From: JAMWZF01 sp041628615 | GTDB taxonomy: Bacteria > Pseudomonadota > Alphaproteobacteria > Rhodobacterales > Rhodobacteraceae | Length of the DNA: 24,990 nucleotides | Assembly: GCA_041628615.1 (NCBI GenBank) | Contig: JBFKOW010000032.1 | Span: 1 to 24,990, forward strand | Direction of reading: 5' to 3' | In this document: piece by piece, positions 1-6,772 of the stretch | How positions within the stretch are numbered: the stretch's first letter is position 1 | Layout: every line of letters starts with the position of its first letter | Notes under the pieces: generated by a model | What the model saw: the letters and a program-made list of their open reading frames with translations, nothing else | Databases searched by the model: none | What the model was told of the DNA's origin: nothing | Program-made: the position numbers and the translations under genes

Positions 1-296
1 CGGATCCGGGCGTCGGTCAGGCCGCGGCGCCGGGCGCGGAGGATGTGCTGGCGCCATTCGTAGTCGGACCCCAGCCGCAGCGCGGCGCGCAGGATCACAA
101 CCTCGGAATTGGCCGGTCCGAGCGCGTTGTCGTTCACGATGTGGTCGCGGAGCGCCGCCCAGGCCCGCAGCAGCGCCGGATGCCGGGCCATCGTCCGGTA
201 GACGTTGAGGCTGCCGGCGAAGCCGTCCCGCAGGTCGGCGAGCGACGCGGGCCAGTCGGCGTCGGCCAGGGGGGCGAAGCGGTCCGCCGACATCAT
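1..296 (-). CDS. Carboxymuconolactone decarboxylase (CMD/AhpD-like) family protein, partial
   Basis: The reading frame starts at ATG 296-294 and runs off the left edge, leaving about 98 N-terminal codons. It overlaps the stop codon of the upstream FMN glutamate-synthase-like gene in an ATGA junction, so the two are probably translationally coupled. The visible protein is mostly helical and contains the stretch SEVVILRAALRLGSDYEW followed by RQHILRARRRGLTDARIR. This pattern (ILR.A...GS.YEW..H...A...GL.D..I) is typical of the CMD/alkylhydroperoxidase-like fold. Family members include decarboxylases and peroxide-reducing enzymes, and many have unknown substrates. The CxxC catalytic pair of the AhpD type, if present, would lie beyond the window. 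Its position at the end of the aminotransferase run suggests an accessory step in that pathway, but the sequence does not say which. Confidence 0.8.
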   Translation of the reverse strand, partial: MMSADRFAPLADADWPASLADLRDGFAGSLNVYRTMARHPALLRAWAALRDHIVNDNALGPANSEVVILRAALRLGSDYEWRQHILRARRRGLTDARI

Positions 297-1909
297 GCCA
301 TGCCCGCATTGCGGTCGAACGGCGCGAAGCTCTCGGCCCGCGACCGCCGCCAGCGCGACCGGTAGCCGAAGGAATCGTCCTCCTCGGTCTCGTCGAGAAG
401 GAAGCCCTCGGGAAGGTAGGGATAGACCTCCTCGCCGGTCACCATGTCCCGGTCGCGTTCGCGCATGATGAGGTGATGCGGCAGGAAGTCGCCGGGGTGG
501 GACAGGCCCGCGGCCGCGGTCATCTCGGCGACCGCGTGCAGGGTGTTGGCGTGGAACCGGGCGACCCGCTCGCACTTGTCGGCGACCACCAGCGCCCGCG
601 CCCGCCGCGGGTCCTGCGTCGCCACGCCCACCGGGCAGCGGTTGGTGTGGCACGCCTGGGCCTGGATGCAGCCGATGGCGAACATGAAGCCGCGCGCCGA
701 GTTGGCCCAGTCGGCCCCAAACGCGATCATCTTGAGGATCGCGAAGGAGCTCACCAGCTTGCCCGAGGCGCCGAGCTTGATGCGGTCGCGCAGCCCGGCC
801 CCGCGCAGGGTGTTGTGGGCGAAGGTCAGACCCTCGACCAGCGGCATCCCGAGATGGTCCGCGAACTCGACCGGCGCGGCGCCGGTGCCGCCTTCCTTGC
901 CGTCGACGACGATGAAGTCGGGGACGATCCCGGTCTTGAGCATCGCCCGGACCATGCACATGAACTCGCGCCGGTGGCCGATGCAGAGCTTGAAGCCGAC
1001 CGGCTTGCCGTCCGACAGGTCGCGCAGCTTGCCGATGAACTCCATCAGCCCGATCGGGGTCGAGAACTCGGGATGCGCGGCGGGCGAGATGCAATCGACG
1101 CCCATCGGCACTCCGCGGGCCTCGGCGATCTCGGCGCTGATCTTGGCACCGGGAAGCATCCCGCCGTGGCCCGGCTTCGCGCCCTGGCTCAGCTTCAGCT
1201 CGATCATCTTGACCTGCGGGTCGGCGGCCTGTTCGCGGAACTTGTCGGGGTCGAACCGGCCCTCCGGGGTGCGGCAGCCGAAATAGCCCGAGCCGATCTC
1301 CCAGATCAGGTCGCCGCCGCCCTGCCGGTGGTAGCGGCTGATCCCGCCCTCGCCGGTGTCGTGGGCGAATCCGCCCATCTTCGCGCCGGTGTTCAGCGCC
1401 AGGATCGCGTTCGACGACAGCGCGCCGAAGCTCATCGCCGAGATGTTGAAGATCGAGGCGTCGTAGGGATGCCTGCAGTCCGGCCCGCCGATCCGCACCC
1501 GGAAATCGGGATTGTCGATCTTCGTGGGCACCGCCGAATGGGTCAGCCATTCGTAGCCCGCATCATAGACCCGGCGGCGCGAGCCGAAGGGCCGCTTGTC
1601 CTCGACCCCCTTGGCGCGCTGGTAGACGAGGCTGCGCTGGTCGCGCGAGAAGGGCTCCTCGTCGGCGTCGCTTTCGATGAGGTATTGCCGGATCTCCGGC
1701 CGGACCCCCTCGAACAGGAACCGCATGTGCCCGATCACCGGGTAGTTGCGCAGGATCGAGTGGCTGGGCTGGGTCAGGTCGTAGATGCCGAGCGCGGTCA
1801 GCGGCGCGAAGACCGCCAGCGGGATCGCGAACCACGGGCTGAACACCAGCCCGATCAGCGAGAGGAGCGCGAGGGCTGCGCAGCCGCCGAGGATGGAAAA
1901 CCGGGTCAT
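293..1909 (-). CDS. FMN-binding glutamate synthase-domain protein, membrane-anchored
   Basis: This 538-residue protein matches the stand-alone FMN/Fe-S synthase domain of glutamate synthase (GltB central domain) without the glutaminase domain. Two hydrophobic segments at about residues 7-22 and 25-42 should anchor it to the membrane. Conserved features follow in order: SQGAKPGHGGMLPGAK at 241-256, the flavin-loop GKEGGTGAAP at 338-347, and a cysteine cluster C414/C420/C425 (CIQAQACHTNRC) that fits the 3Fe-4S site of the family. The length is normal for these stand-alone proteins. Some relatives act in N-methylglutamate or other gamma-glutamyl chemistry; most are uncharacterised. It lies 14 bases downstream of a class III aminotransferase and overlaps the next gene, so it is a mid-operon gene. 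A role in handling glutamate or an amino donor is inferred from context only. Confidence 0.9.
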   Translation of the reverse strand: MTRFSILGGCAALALLSLIGLVFSPWFAIPLAVFAPLTALGIYDLTQPSHSILRNYPVIGHMRFLFEGVRPEIRQYLIESDADEEPFSRDQRSLVYQRAKGVEDKRPFGSRRRVYDAGYEWLTHSAVPTKIDNPDFRVRIGGPDCRHPYDASIFNISAMSFGALSSNAILALNTGAKMGGFAHDTGEGGISRYHRQGGGDLIWEIGSGYFGCRTPEGRFDPDKFREQAADPQVKMIELKLSQGAKPGHGGMLPGAKISAEIAEARGVPMGVDCISPAAHPEFSTPIGLMEFIGKLRDLSDGKPVGFKLCIGHRREFMCMVRAMLKTGIVPDFIVVDGKEGGTGAAPVEFADHLGMPLVEGLTFAHNTLRGAGLRDRIKLGASGKLVSSFAILKMIAFGADWANSARGFMFAIGCIQAQACHTNRCPVGVATQDPRRARALVVADKCERVARFHANTLHAVAEMTAAAGLSHPGDFLPHHLIMRERDRDMVTGEEVYPYLPEGFLLDETEEDDSFGYRSRWRRSRAESFAPFDRNAGMA

Positions 1910-1923
1910 GGTCGCCGCCGCCG

Positions 1924-3243
1924 TCAGATCGCCGCCGCGAAGGCGGTTTCGAGTTTGTCGGTCAACTCCTCGATCTGGGCGTCCTCGATGATGAAGGGCG
2001 GGGCGAGCAGGACATGGTCGCCGCGCCGCCCGTCGATGGTGCCCGCCATCGGGTAGCAGATCAGCCCGGCCTCGAAGGCCGCCTTCTTGACCTTGCCGGC
2101 GATGCCGCGGGACGGGTCGAAGGGCGCCTTGGTGGCGCGGTCCTCGACGATCTCGAGGCCGCGGAACAGGCCGCGGCCGCGGATGTCGCCGATATGGGGA
2201 TGGTTGCCGAAGCGGGCGGTCAGGCTGTCGGCCAGCCTCTCGCCCTTCTCGCGGACCCGGGGCAGCAGGCCGCGGTCGAGGATCGCCGACACCACCGCGT
2301 GCCCGGCCGCCGCCGCCGCCGGGTGGCCGAGATAGGTGTGGCCATGCTGGAAGAAACCCGACCCGCCGGCGATCGCGTCATAGACCTCCGCGGTACAGAG
2401 CATCGCGCCGATCGGCTGGTAGCCGGCGCCGAGCCCCTTGGCGATGCACACGATGTCGGGCGTCACCCCGTCCTGTTCGCAGGCGAAGAGCGTGCCGGTC
2501 CGGCCCATGCCGCACATCACCTCGTCGAGGATCAGCAGGATGCCGTGCCGGTCGCAGATTTCGCGGATCCGCTTGAAATAGCCCGGCGGCGGGGCCAGCG
2601 CCCCGGCGGTCGCGCCGACCACCGGCTCGGCCATGAAGGCCATCACCGTCTCGGGGCCGACCCGCAGCAGTTCCTCCTCGAGCGCGTCGGCGGCGCGCAG
2701 GCCGTAATCCTCGAGGCTCTCGCCGTCGTGGCGGTAGCGGTATTCGTAGCAGGGGTCGATGTGGCTGACATCGAGCAGGAGCGGCCCGAACTGCGCCCGG
2801 CGCCATTCGTTGCCGCCCGCCGACAGCGCGCCGATGGTGTTGCCGTGGTAGCTCTGCTTGCGGGCGATCAGGCGGCCGCGGCCCGGTTCGCCCTTCTCGA
2901 CGTGGTATTGCCGGGCGAGCTTGATCGCCGCCTCGGTCGCCTCGGAGCCGCCGGAGACGAGGTAGACCCGGTCCAGACCCGCAGGCGCATTGGCGATCAG
3001 CAGGTCGGCCAGCGCCTCGGCCGGCTCGGAGGTGAAGAATCCGGTATGGGCGAAGGCCAGCGTGTCGAGCTGCTTCTGGATCGCGGCGACGATGGTCTTG
3101 TCGCCGTGGCCGAGGCAGGACACCGCCGCGCCCCCCGATCCGTCGAGATAGCGCTTGCCGGCGGCGTCGATCAGGTAGCAGCCCTCGCCGCCCACGGCGA
3201 CGGGCGTGGCCTGGCGGCTGTGGCGGGGAAAGATGTGCGACAT
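1924..3243 (-). CDS. Class III PLP-dependent aminotransferase (omega-amino acid/diamine type)
   Basis: This 439-residue protein is a fold-type I aminotransferase of the BioA/SpuC/YodT-like class III family. Visible landmarks are the PLP-phosphate loop SGGSEATEAAIKLAR (97-111), the SYHG turn near 131-134, the pyridine-nitrogen aspartate D240 in LDEVMCGMGRTG, and the Schiff-base lysine K269 in IAKGLGAGYQP. These enzymes move an amino group from an omega-amino acid or diamine to pyruvate or 2-oxoglutarate. The exact substrate cannot be read from the sequence. It is the second gene of the leftward run, about 110 bases behind the GabT-like gene and separated from it by a strong hairpin. ATG at 3243 has a GGGAG ribosome-binding site close upstream. 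Two class III aminotransferases in one operon suggest two amine-removing steps, for example on a diamine and then its amino-acid product. Confidence 0.92.
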   Translation of the reverse strand: MSHIFPRHSRQATPVAVGGEGCYLIDAAGKRYLDGSGGAAVSCLGHGDKTIVAAIQKQLDTLAFAHTGFFTSEPAEALADLLIANAPAGLDRVYLVSGGSEATEAAIKLARQYHVEKGEPGRGRLIARKQSYHGNTIGALSAGGNEWRRAQFGPLLLDVSHIDPCYEYRYRHDGESLEDYGLRAADALEEELLRVGPETVMAFMAEPVVGATAGALAPPPGYFKRIREICDRHGILLILDEVMCGMGRTGTLFACEQDGVTPDIVCIAKGLGAGYQPIGAMLCTAEVYDAIAGGSGFFQHGHTYLGHPAAAAAGHAVVSAILDRGLLPRVREKGERLADSLTARFGNHPHIGDIRGRGLFRGLEIVEDRATKAPFDPSRGIAGKVKKAAFEAGLICYPMAGTIDGRRGDHVLLAPPFIIEDAQIEELTDKLETAFAAAI

Positions 3244-3308
3244 GGGCGGCGATCTCCCGGCTGGCTGTTGTCTCCGTTCATGCCACCGGAACGGGGTCGG
3301 TGGCGTGG

Positions 3309-3338
3309 CCGGCCGCCGCCCGTAACGGCGGCGGCCGG
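3309..3338 (-). other. Intercistronic hairpin between the two aminotransferase genes
   Basis: A perfect 12-bp inverted repeat (CCGGCCGCCGCC at 3309-3320, GGCGGCGGCCGG at 3327-3338) encloses a 6-base loop. No T-run follows on the minus strand, so it is not a classic intrinsic terminator. It may stabilise the upstream gabT-like message or attenuate downstream expression. Confidence 0.6.
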
Positions 3339-3355
3339 ACAGGGCCGGGGCCGGA

Positions 3356-4831
3356 TCAGGCCGCGGCTTGCGGCGAGTGATCGGCGACCGCGGCGGCCAG
3401 CGCCGCCTCGAAGATCGCCAGACCTTCCTCGATGATAGCGTCCGAGGCGGTCAACGGCACCATGATCCGCACCGCGTTGCCGTGCATCCCGCAGGCCAGC
3501 AGGATCAGGCCCCGCTTCAGCGCGTGGGCGATCACCGACTTGGTGAAGGCGGCGTCCGGGGCCGCGGTGTCGAAGTCGCTGACGAACTCCACCGCCAGCA
3601 TCGCGCCGAGCCCGCGGATGTCCCACATCCGGTAGGGGGCGACGCGGGCGCCCATCTCGGCCAGCCGTTCGCGGAACGTGTGGCCGAGGGCCGTGGAACG
3701 GGCCAGCAGGCCCTCGGTCTCGATCGCCTCGATCGCGGCCAGCGCGGCGGCGCAGGCCACCGGGTTGCCGCCATAGGTGCCGCCCAGCCCGCCCGGGGCC
3801 AGCGCGTCCATCACCTCGGCGCGGCCGATCACGCCCGCGACCGGGTAGCCGCCAGCCATCGACTTGGCGACGGTGATCAGGTCGGGGACGACGCCGGAAT
3901 GCTCGATCGCGAACCAGGTGCCGGTGCGGCCGAAGCCCGCCTGCACCTCGTCGGCCACCAGCAGGATGCCGTGCCGGTCGCAGATCGCGCGCAGGGCGCG
4001 CAGCATCTCGAACGGCACCGGGTGGTAGCCGCCTTCGCCGAGAACCGGCTCGATCACGATGGCCGCCACACGGTCGGGCTGCGCATCGGTGAGGAACAGG
4101 GTCTCGAGCCCGTTCAGCGCATCCTCGACGGTGATCCCGGTGCGGGCGTCGGGGAACGGGGCGCGGAACACGTCGGCCGGGAACGGCCCGACGTCCTTCT
4201 TGTAGGGCGACACCTTGCCGGTCATGCCCAGCGTCAGCAGGGTGCGGCCGTGATAGCCGCCGGTGAAGCAGATCACCCCGGTCCGGCCGGTGGCGGCGCG
4301 GGCGATCTTGACCGCGTTCTCAAGCGCCTCGGCGCCGGTGGTGACCAGCAGCGTCTTCTTGGCGAAGTCGCCCGGCGCCAGCGCGTTCAGCTTCTCGGCC
4401 AGCGCCACGTAGGGCTCGTAGGGCACGACCTGGAACGAGGTGTGGGTGTAGAGGTCTTCCTGCGCCTTGGCGGCGGCGATCACCGCGGGGTGGCGGTGGC
4501 CGGTGTTCAGCACCGCGATGCCGCCGGCGAAGTCGATGTAGCGGTTGCCCTCGACGTCCCAGAGCTCGGCGTTCTCGGCCTTCGCGGCGAAGATCGGCGC
4601 GGCCGAGGCGACGCCGCGGGCGACGGCGGCCTCGCGGCGGGCGAGGAGCGCGGCGTTGGTGGTCGCGGCGGCGGCGGCGGCGCGCGGCGCGCGGGCCACG
4701 GCCTGGGTCGGGGCGGCCGCTTCCGGCGCGGTCTTGCGGGCCGGCTTGGCAGCGGGTTTCGCGGCGGTCTTGGCGGCGGCGTTCTGCTTGGCCCTGGCGC
4801 CGGTCTTGCGGGTCTTGGTGGTCGCTGTCAT
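3356..4831 (-). CDS. gabT: 4-aminobutyrate aminotransferase with Ala/Lys/Pro-rich N-terminal extension
   Basis: Residues from about 64 on closely follow known GabT enzymes, which transfer the amino group of GABA to 2-oxoglutarate and yield succinate semialdehyde and glutamate. Visible matches are WDVEGNRYIDFAGGIAVLNTG (91-111), DFAKKTLLVTTGAEALENAVK (155-175), the D294 loop (VADEVQAGFGRTG) and the Schiff-base lysine K323 in VAKSMAGGYP. GabT is usually about 425 residues; this one is 491. The extra N-terminal 60 residues are low-complexity (TAAKPAAKPARKTAP), resembling histone H1-like tails. An internal GTG at 4699 (codon 45) is an alternative start that would remove most of the tail. ATG 4831 has an AGAGAGG ribosome-binding site upstream and a good promoter candidate, so I keep it. 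It is the first gene of the leftward operon, divergent from the PuuR-like regulator, which is consistent with GABA being an intermediate of the pathway. Confidence 0.9.
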   Translation of the reverse strand: MTATTKTRKTGARAKQNAAAKTAAKPAAKPARKTAPEAAAPTQAVARAPRAAAAAATTNAALLARREAAVARGVASAAPIFAAKAENAELWDVEGNRYIDFAGGIAVLNTGHRHPAVIAAAKAQEDLYTHTSFQVVPYEPYVALAEKLNALAPGDFAKKTLLVTTGAEALENAVKIARAATGRTGVICFTGGYHGRTLLTLGMTGKVSPYKKDVGPFPADVFRAPFPDARTGITVEDALNGLETLFLTDAQPDRVAAIVIEPVLGEGGYHPVPFEMLRALRAICDRHGILLVADEVQAGFGRTGTWFAIEHSGVVPDLITVAKSMAGGYPVAGVIGRAEVMDALAPGGLGGTYGGNPVACAAALAAIEAIETEGLLARSTALGHTFRERLAEMGARVAPYRMWDIRGLGAMLAVEFVSDFDTAAPDAAFTKSVIAHALKRGLILLACGMHGNAVRIMVPLTASDAIIEEGLAIFEAALAAAVADHSPQAAA

Positions 4832-4862
4832 GGCGATGCCTCTCTGGAGATGTTTATTTTTT

Positions 4863-4890
4863 TCGATACCATGCTTAGAATAATTGTCAA
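4863..4890 (-). promoter_or_regulatory. Candidate sigma70 promoter for the gabT-like operon
   Basis: On the minus strand a perfect -35 box TTGACA (4890-4885) is followed after 16 bases by TATCGA (4868-4863), about 30 bases ahead of the gabT-like start codon. A GTTGAC half-site (4891-4886) overlaps the -35 box, so the regulator thought to bind the neighbouring operator could also act here. Confidence 0.5.
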
Positions 4891-4969
4891 CGCGAGTCGG
4901 CTTCCCCGGCGGCCCCGATTTCAGAGAAGTCCCTGTAAAATAAGGGTGAAATTTGCCCCGGGTGAAGAA

Positions 4970-5002
4970 ATGTTGACAGGCTGGGGGTCAACTGTTCAAC
5001 AT
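4970..5002 (+). promoter_or_regulatory. Promoter with overlapping inverted-repeat operator upstream of the PuuR-like gene
   Basis: A near-perfect inverted repeat pairs ATGTTGACAG (4970-4979) with CTGTTCAACAT (4992-5002), with one extra base in the right arm. Between and within the arms lies a second pair, GTTGAC (4972-4977) and GTCAAC (4987-4992). A consensus -35 TTGACA occupies 4973-4978, with a weak -10 (CAACAT at 4997-5002, 18-base spacing). The overlap of -35 box and palindrome is the usual arrangement for autorepression. Assignment to the PuuR-like protein is inferred from adjacency. Confidence 0.5.
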
Positions 5003-5028
5003 ATCAAACAACAGATGAGGAAAAATGG

Positions 5029-5610
5029 GTGCAGGGTGGAGTGAACATCGGCGACAAGCTCAAGTTGATTCGCGAATCCCGGGGGCTTTCCCAGCGTGAA
5101 CTTGCCGGCCGTGCCGGCATGACGAACGGTGCGATCTCGATGATCGAGAAGAACCGGACCAGCCCGTCGGTGTCGTCCCTCAAGCGAATCCTCGACGGAA
5201 TCCCGATGACGTTGTCGGAATTCTTTCAGGAGGTCGAGGACAACCGGGAGCCGAAGTATTTCTACGCCGCCGACGAGTTCGTCGAGCTGTCGCCGCAGGA
5301 GCTCGGGCTCGGGGGCCGGGCCGCGCGCCTGTCCCTGCGGCAGGTGGGCGATGCATGGAGCCACAAGTTGCAGATGCTGCACGAGACCTATCCGCCGGGG
5401 GCCGAGACCGGCCCGGAAATGCTGAGCCACGATTCGGAGGAATGCGGAATCGTCGTGTCCGGCATCATCGAGGTGACCGTGGGCGACCAGGTCAGGGTGC
5501 TCAATCCCGGCGACGGATACCTTTTCGACAGCCGTATCGCTCACCGTTTCCGGAATATCGGAGACAGCGAGTGCGTGATCATCAGCGCCTGTACGCCGCC
5601 CACGTTTTGA
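5029..5610 (+). CDS. PuuR-like transcriptional regulator (XRE helix-turn-helix plus cupin)
   Basis: This 193-residue protein has an N-terminal XRE-type helix-turn-helix (about 7-62: GLSQRELAGRAGMTN, AISMIEKNRTSPSVSSL) and a C-terminal cupin_2 sensor domain (about 115-193). It aligns along its whole length with E. coli PuuR as I remember it, including LSEFF after the HTH, ETYPPGAETGPE, HDSEECG and the C-terminal ISACTPPTF. PuuR represses putrescine utilisation genes and is released by putrescine, so a polyamine or related amine ligand is a reasonable expectation here but is not proven. GTG 5029 is chosen because GAGG (5017-5020) is 8 bases upstream; GTG 5041 is an alternative. It is the first gene of the plus-strand operon and is divergent from the gabT-like operon. 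A palindrome covers its promoter, so autorepression and control of both arms is likely. Confidence 0.9.
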   Translation: MQGGVNIGDKLKLIRESRGLSQRELAGRAGMTNGAISMIEKNRTSPSVSSLKRILDGIPMTLSEFFQEVEDNREPKYFYAADEFVELSPQELGLGGRAARLSLRQVGDAWSHKLQMLHETYPPGAETGPEMLSHDSEECGIVVSGIIEVTVGDQVRVLNPGDGYLFDSRIAHRFRNIGDSECVIISACTPPTF

Positions 5611-5654
5611 ACCCCGGGGCCGTTCTGTCCTAACCTGCCCCGACACGCCCGACT

Positions 5655-5668
5655 CGGCCGCAAGGCCG
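5655..5668 (+). other. Small GNRA-capped hairpin in the regulator-SBP gap
   Basis: CGGCC (5655-5659), a GCAA tetraloop and GGCCG (5664-5668) form a short stable hairpin in the 5' leader of the solute-binding protein gene, about 40 bases before its start. A role in message stability or in separating regulator from transporter expression is possible. The 100-base gap shows no other clear element apart from the GAGGA ribosome-binding site at 5699-5703. Confidence 0.3.
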
Positions 5669-5709
5669 CACCGGACAACCAGAGACGAAGACCAACAGAG
5701 GAGACTTCG

Positions 5710-6672
5710 ATGCTGAACCTGAAGAACCTGATCGGCGCTGCCGCTCTGGCCGCCACGGCCGGGGCCGCGACCGCCGAAGAGACCTTCATCACCATCGGCA
5801 CCGGCGGCCAGACCGGCGTCTACTACGTTGTCGGCCAGTCGATCTGCCGGCTGGTGAACCGCGGCACCGCCGAGCACAACCTCAAGTGCACCGCCCCGTC
5901 GACCGGCGGTTCGGTGGCCAACATCAACGCCATCAAGGCCGGCGACATGGACATGGGCGTGGCCCAGTCCGACTGGCAGTACTACGCCTACAACGGGTCG
6001 CCCCAGTTCGAGGGCGGCGCGGTGCCGGAACTGCGGGCCGTGTTCTCGGTCCACGGCGAGCCGTTCACCGTCGTGGCCCGCACCGACAGCGGCATCGCCA
6101 CCTTCGACGACCTGCGCACCGCCCGGGTCAACATCGGCAACCCCGGCTCCGGCCAGCGCGGCACGATGGAAGTGCTGATGGGCGCCCTCGGCTGGGATCT
6201 GGGCGATTTCGCCCTCGCCTCCGAGTTGAAGTCCGCCGAGCAGTCGGCCGCCCTCGGCGACAACAAGGTGGATGCGATCATCTTCACCGCCGGCCACCCG
6301 AACGGGTCGATCCAGGAAGCCACCACGACCACCGATGCCCGGCTGATCCCGGTCACCGGCCCGGCCATCGACGAGCTCGTCTCCGCCAATCCCTACTACG
6401 CCAAGGCCGTCGTGCCGGGCGGCATGTACCGCGGCACCGACGAGGACGTCGAGACCTTCGGCGTGAAGGCGACCTTCGTGACCTCGGCCAACGTCCCCGA
6501 CGAGGTGGTCTACCAGGTCGTCAAGGCGGTCTTCGACAACTTCGACCGCTTCAAGGGCCTGCACCCGGCCTTCGCCAACCTCACCGAGGAGGCGATGATC
6601 TCGGAGGGCCTGAGCGCCCCGCTGCACCCCGGTGCCGAGCGCTACTACCGCGAGCGCGGCTGGCTGAACTGA
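5710..6672 (+). CDS. TAXI-family TRAP transporter solute-binding protein
   Basis: This 320-residue periplasmic protein begins with a clear signal peptide: basic MLNLKN, a hydrophobic Ala-rich core, then cleavage expected after ATA at residue 22. The mature N-terminus carries the TAXI hallmark FITIGTGGQTGVYYVVGQSICRLVN, followed by CTAPSTGGSVANINAIKAGDMDMGVAQSD, where the family contacts its ligand. TAXI proteins deliver substrates, with glutamate, 2-oxoglutarate and related compounds among those reported, to a TRAP permease driven by an ion gradient. The ligand cannot be decided from sequence. ATG 5710 is preceded by GAGGA at 5699-5703. It is followed by a hairpin and then the fused permease, the normal order for TAXI systems. 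Its place behind a PuuR-like regulator suggests an amine, amino acid or acyl-amine ligand. Confidence 0.95.
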   Translation: MLNLKNLIGAAALAATAGAATAEETFITIGTGGQTGVYYVVGQSICRLVNRGTAEHNLKCTAPSTGGSVANINAIKAGDMDMGVAQSDWQYYAYNGSPQFEGGAVPELRAVFSVHGEPFTVVARTDSGIATFDDLRTARVNIGNPGSGQRGTMEVLMGALGWDLGDFALASELKSAEQSAALGDNKVDAIIFTAGHPNGSIQEATTTTDARLIPVTGPAIDELVSANPYYAKAVVPGGMYRGTDEDVETFGVKATFVTSANVPDEVVYQVVKAVFDNFDRFKGLHPAFANLTEEAMISEGLSAPLHPGAERYYRERGWLN

Positions 6673-6698
6673 GCCCTGCGGGGATCTGAAACCACCGG

Positions 6699-6719
6699 CG
6701 GCGCGGAGGCCCCGCGCCG
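6699..6719 (+). other. Hairpin between solute-binding protein and permease genes
   Basis: CGGCGCGG (6699-6706) and CCGCGCCG (6712-6719) form an 8-bp perfect stem with a 5-base loop, without a following T-run. Such hairpins between binding-protein and permease genes commonly protect the upstream message and raise binding protein over permease; that role is inferred here. Confidence 0.5.
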
Positions 6720-6772
6720 TCGGCCCTGACCAGACAACATCAGGACGGCGGCAGCCGCCGCAGGGGGCAGAA

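Noticed and set aside
4863..5002. Search for a riboswitch or small RNA in the divergent region
   Set aside because: The gap is explained by two promoters and operator repeats. No conserved riboswitch core or terminator-antiterminator arrangement is visible.
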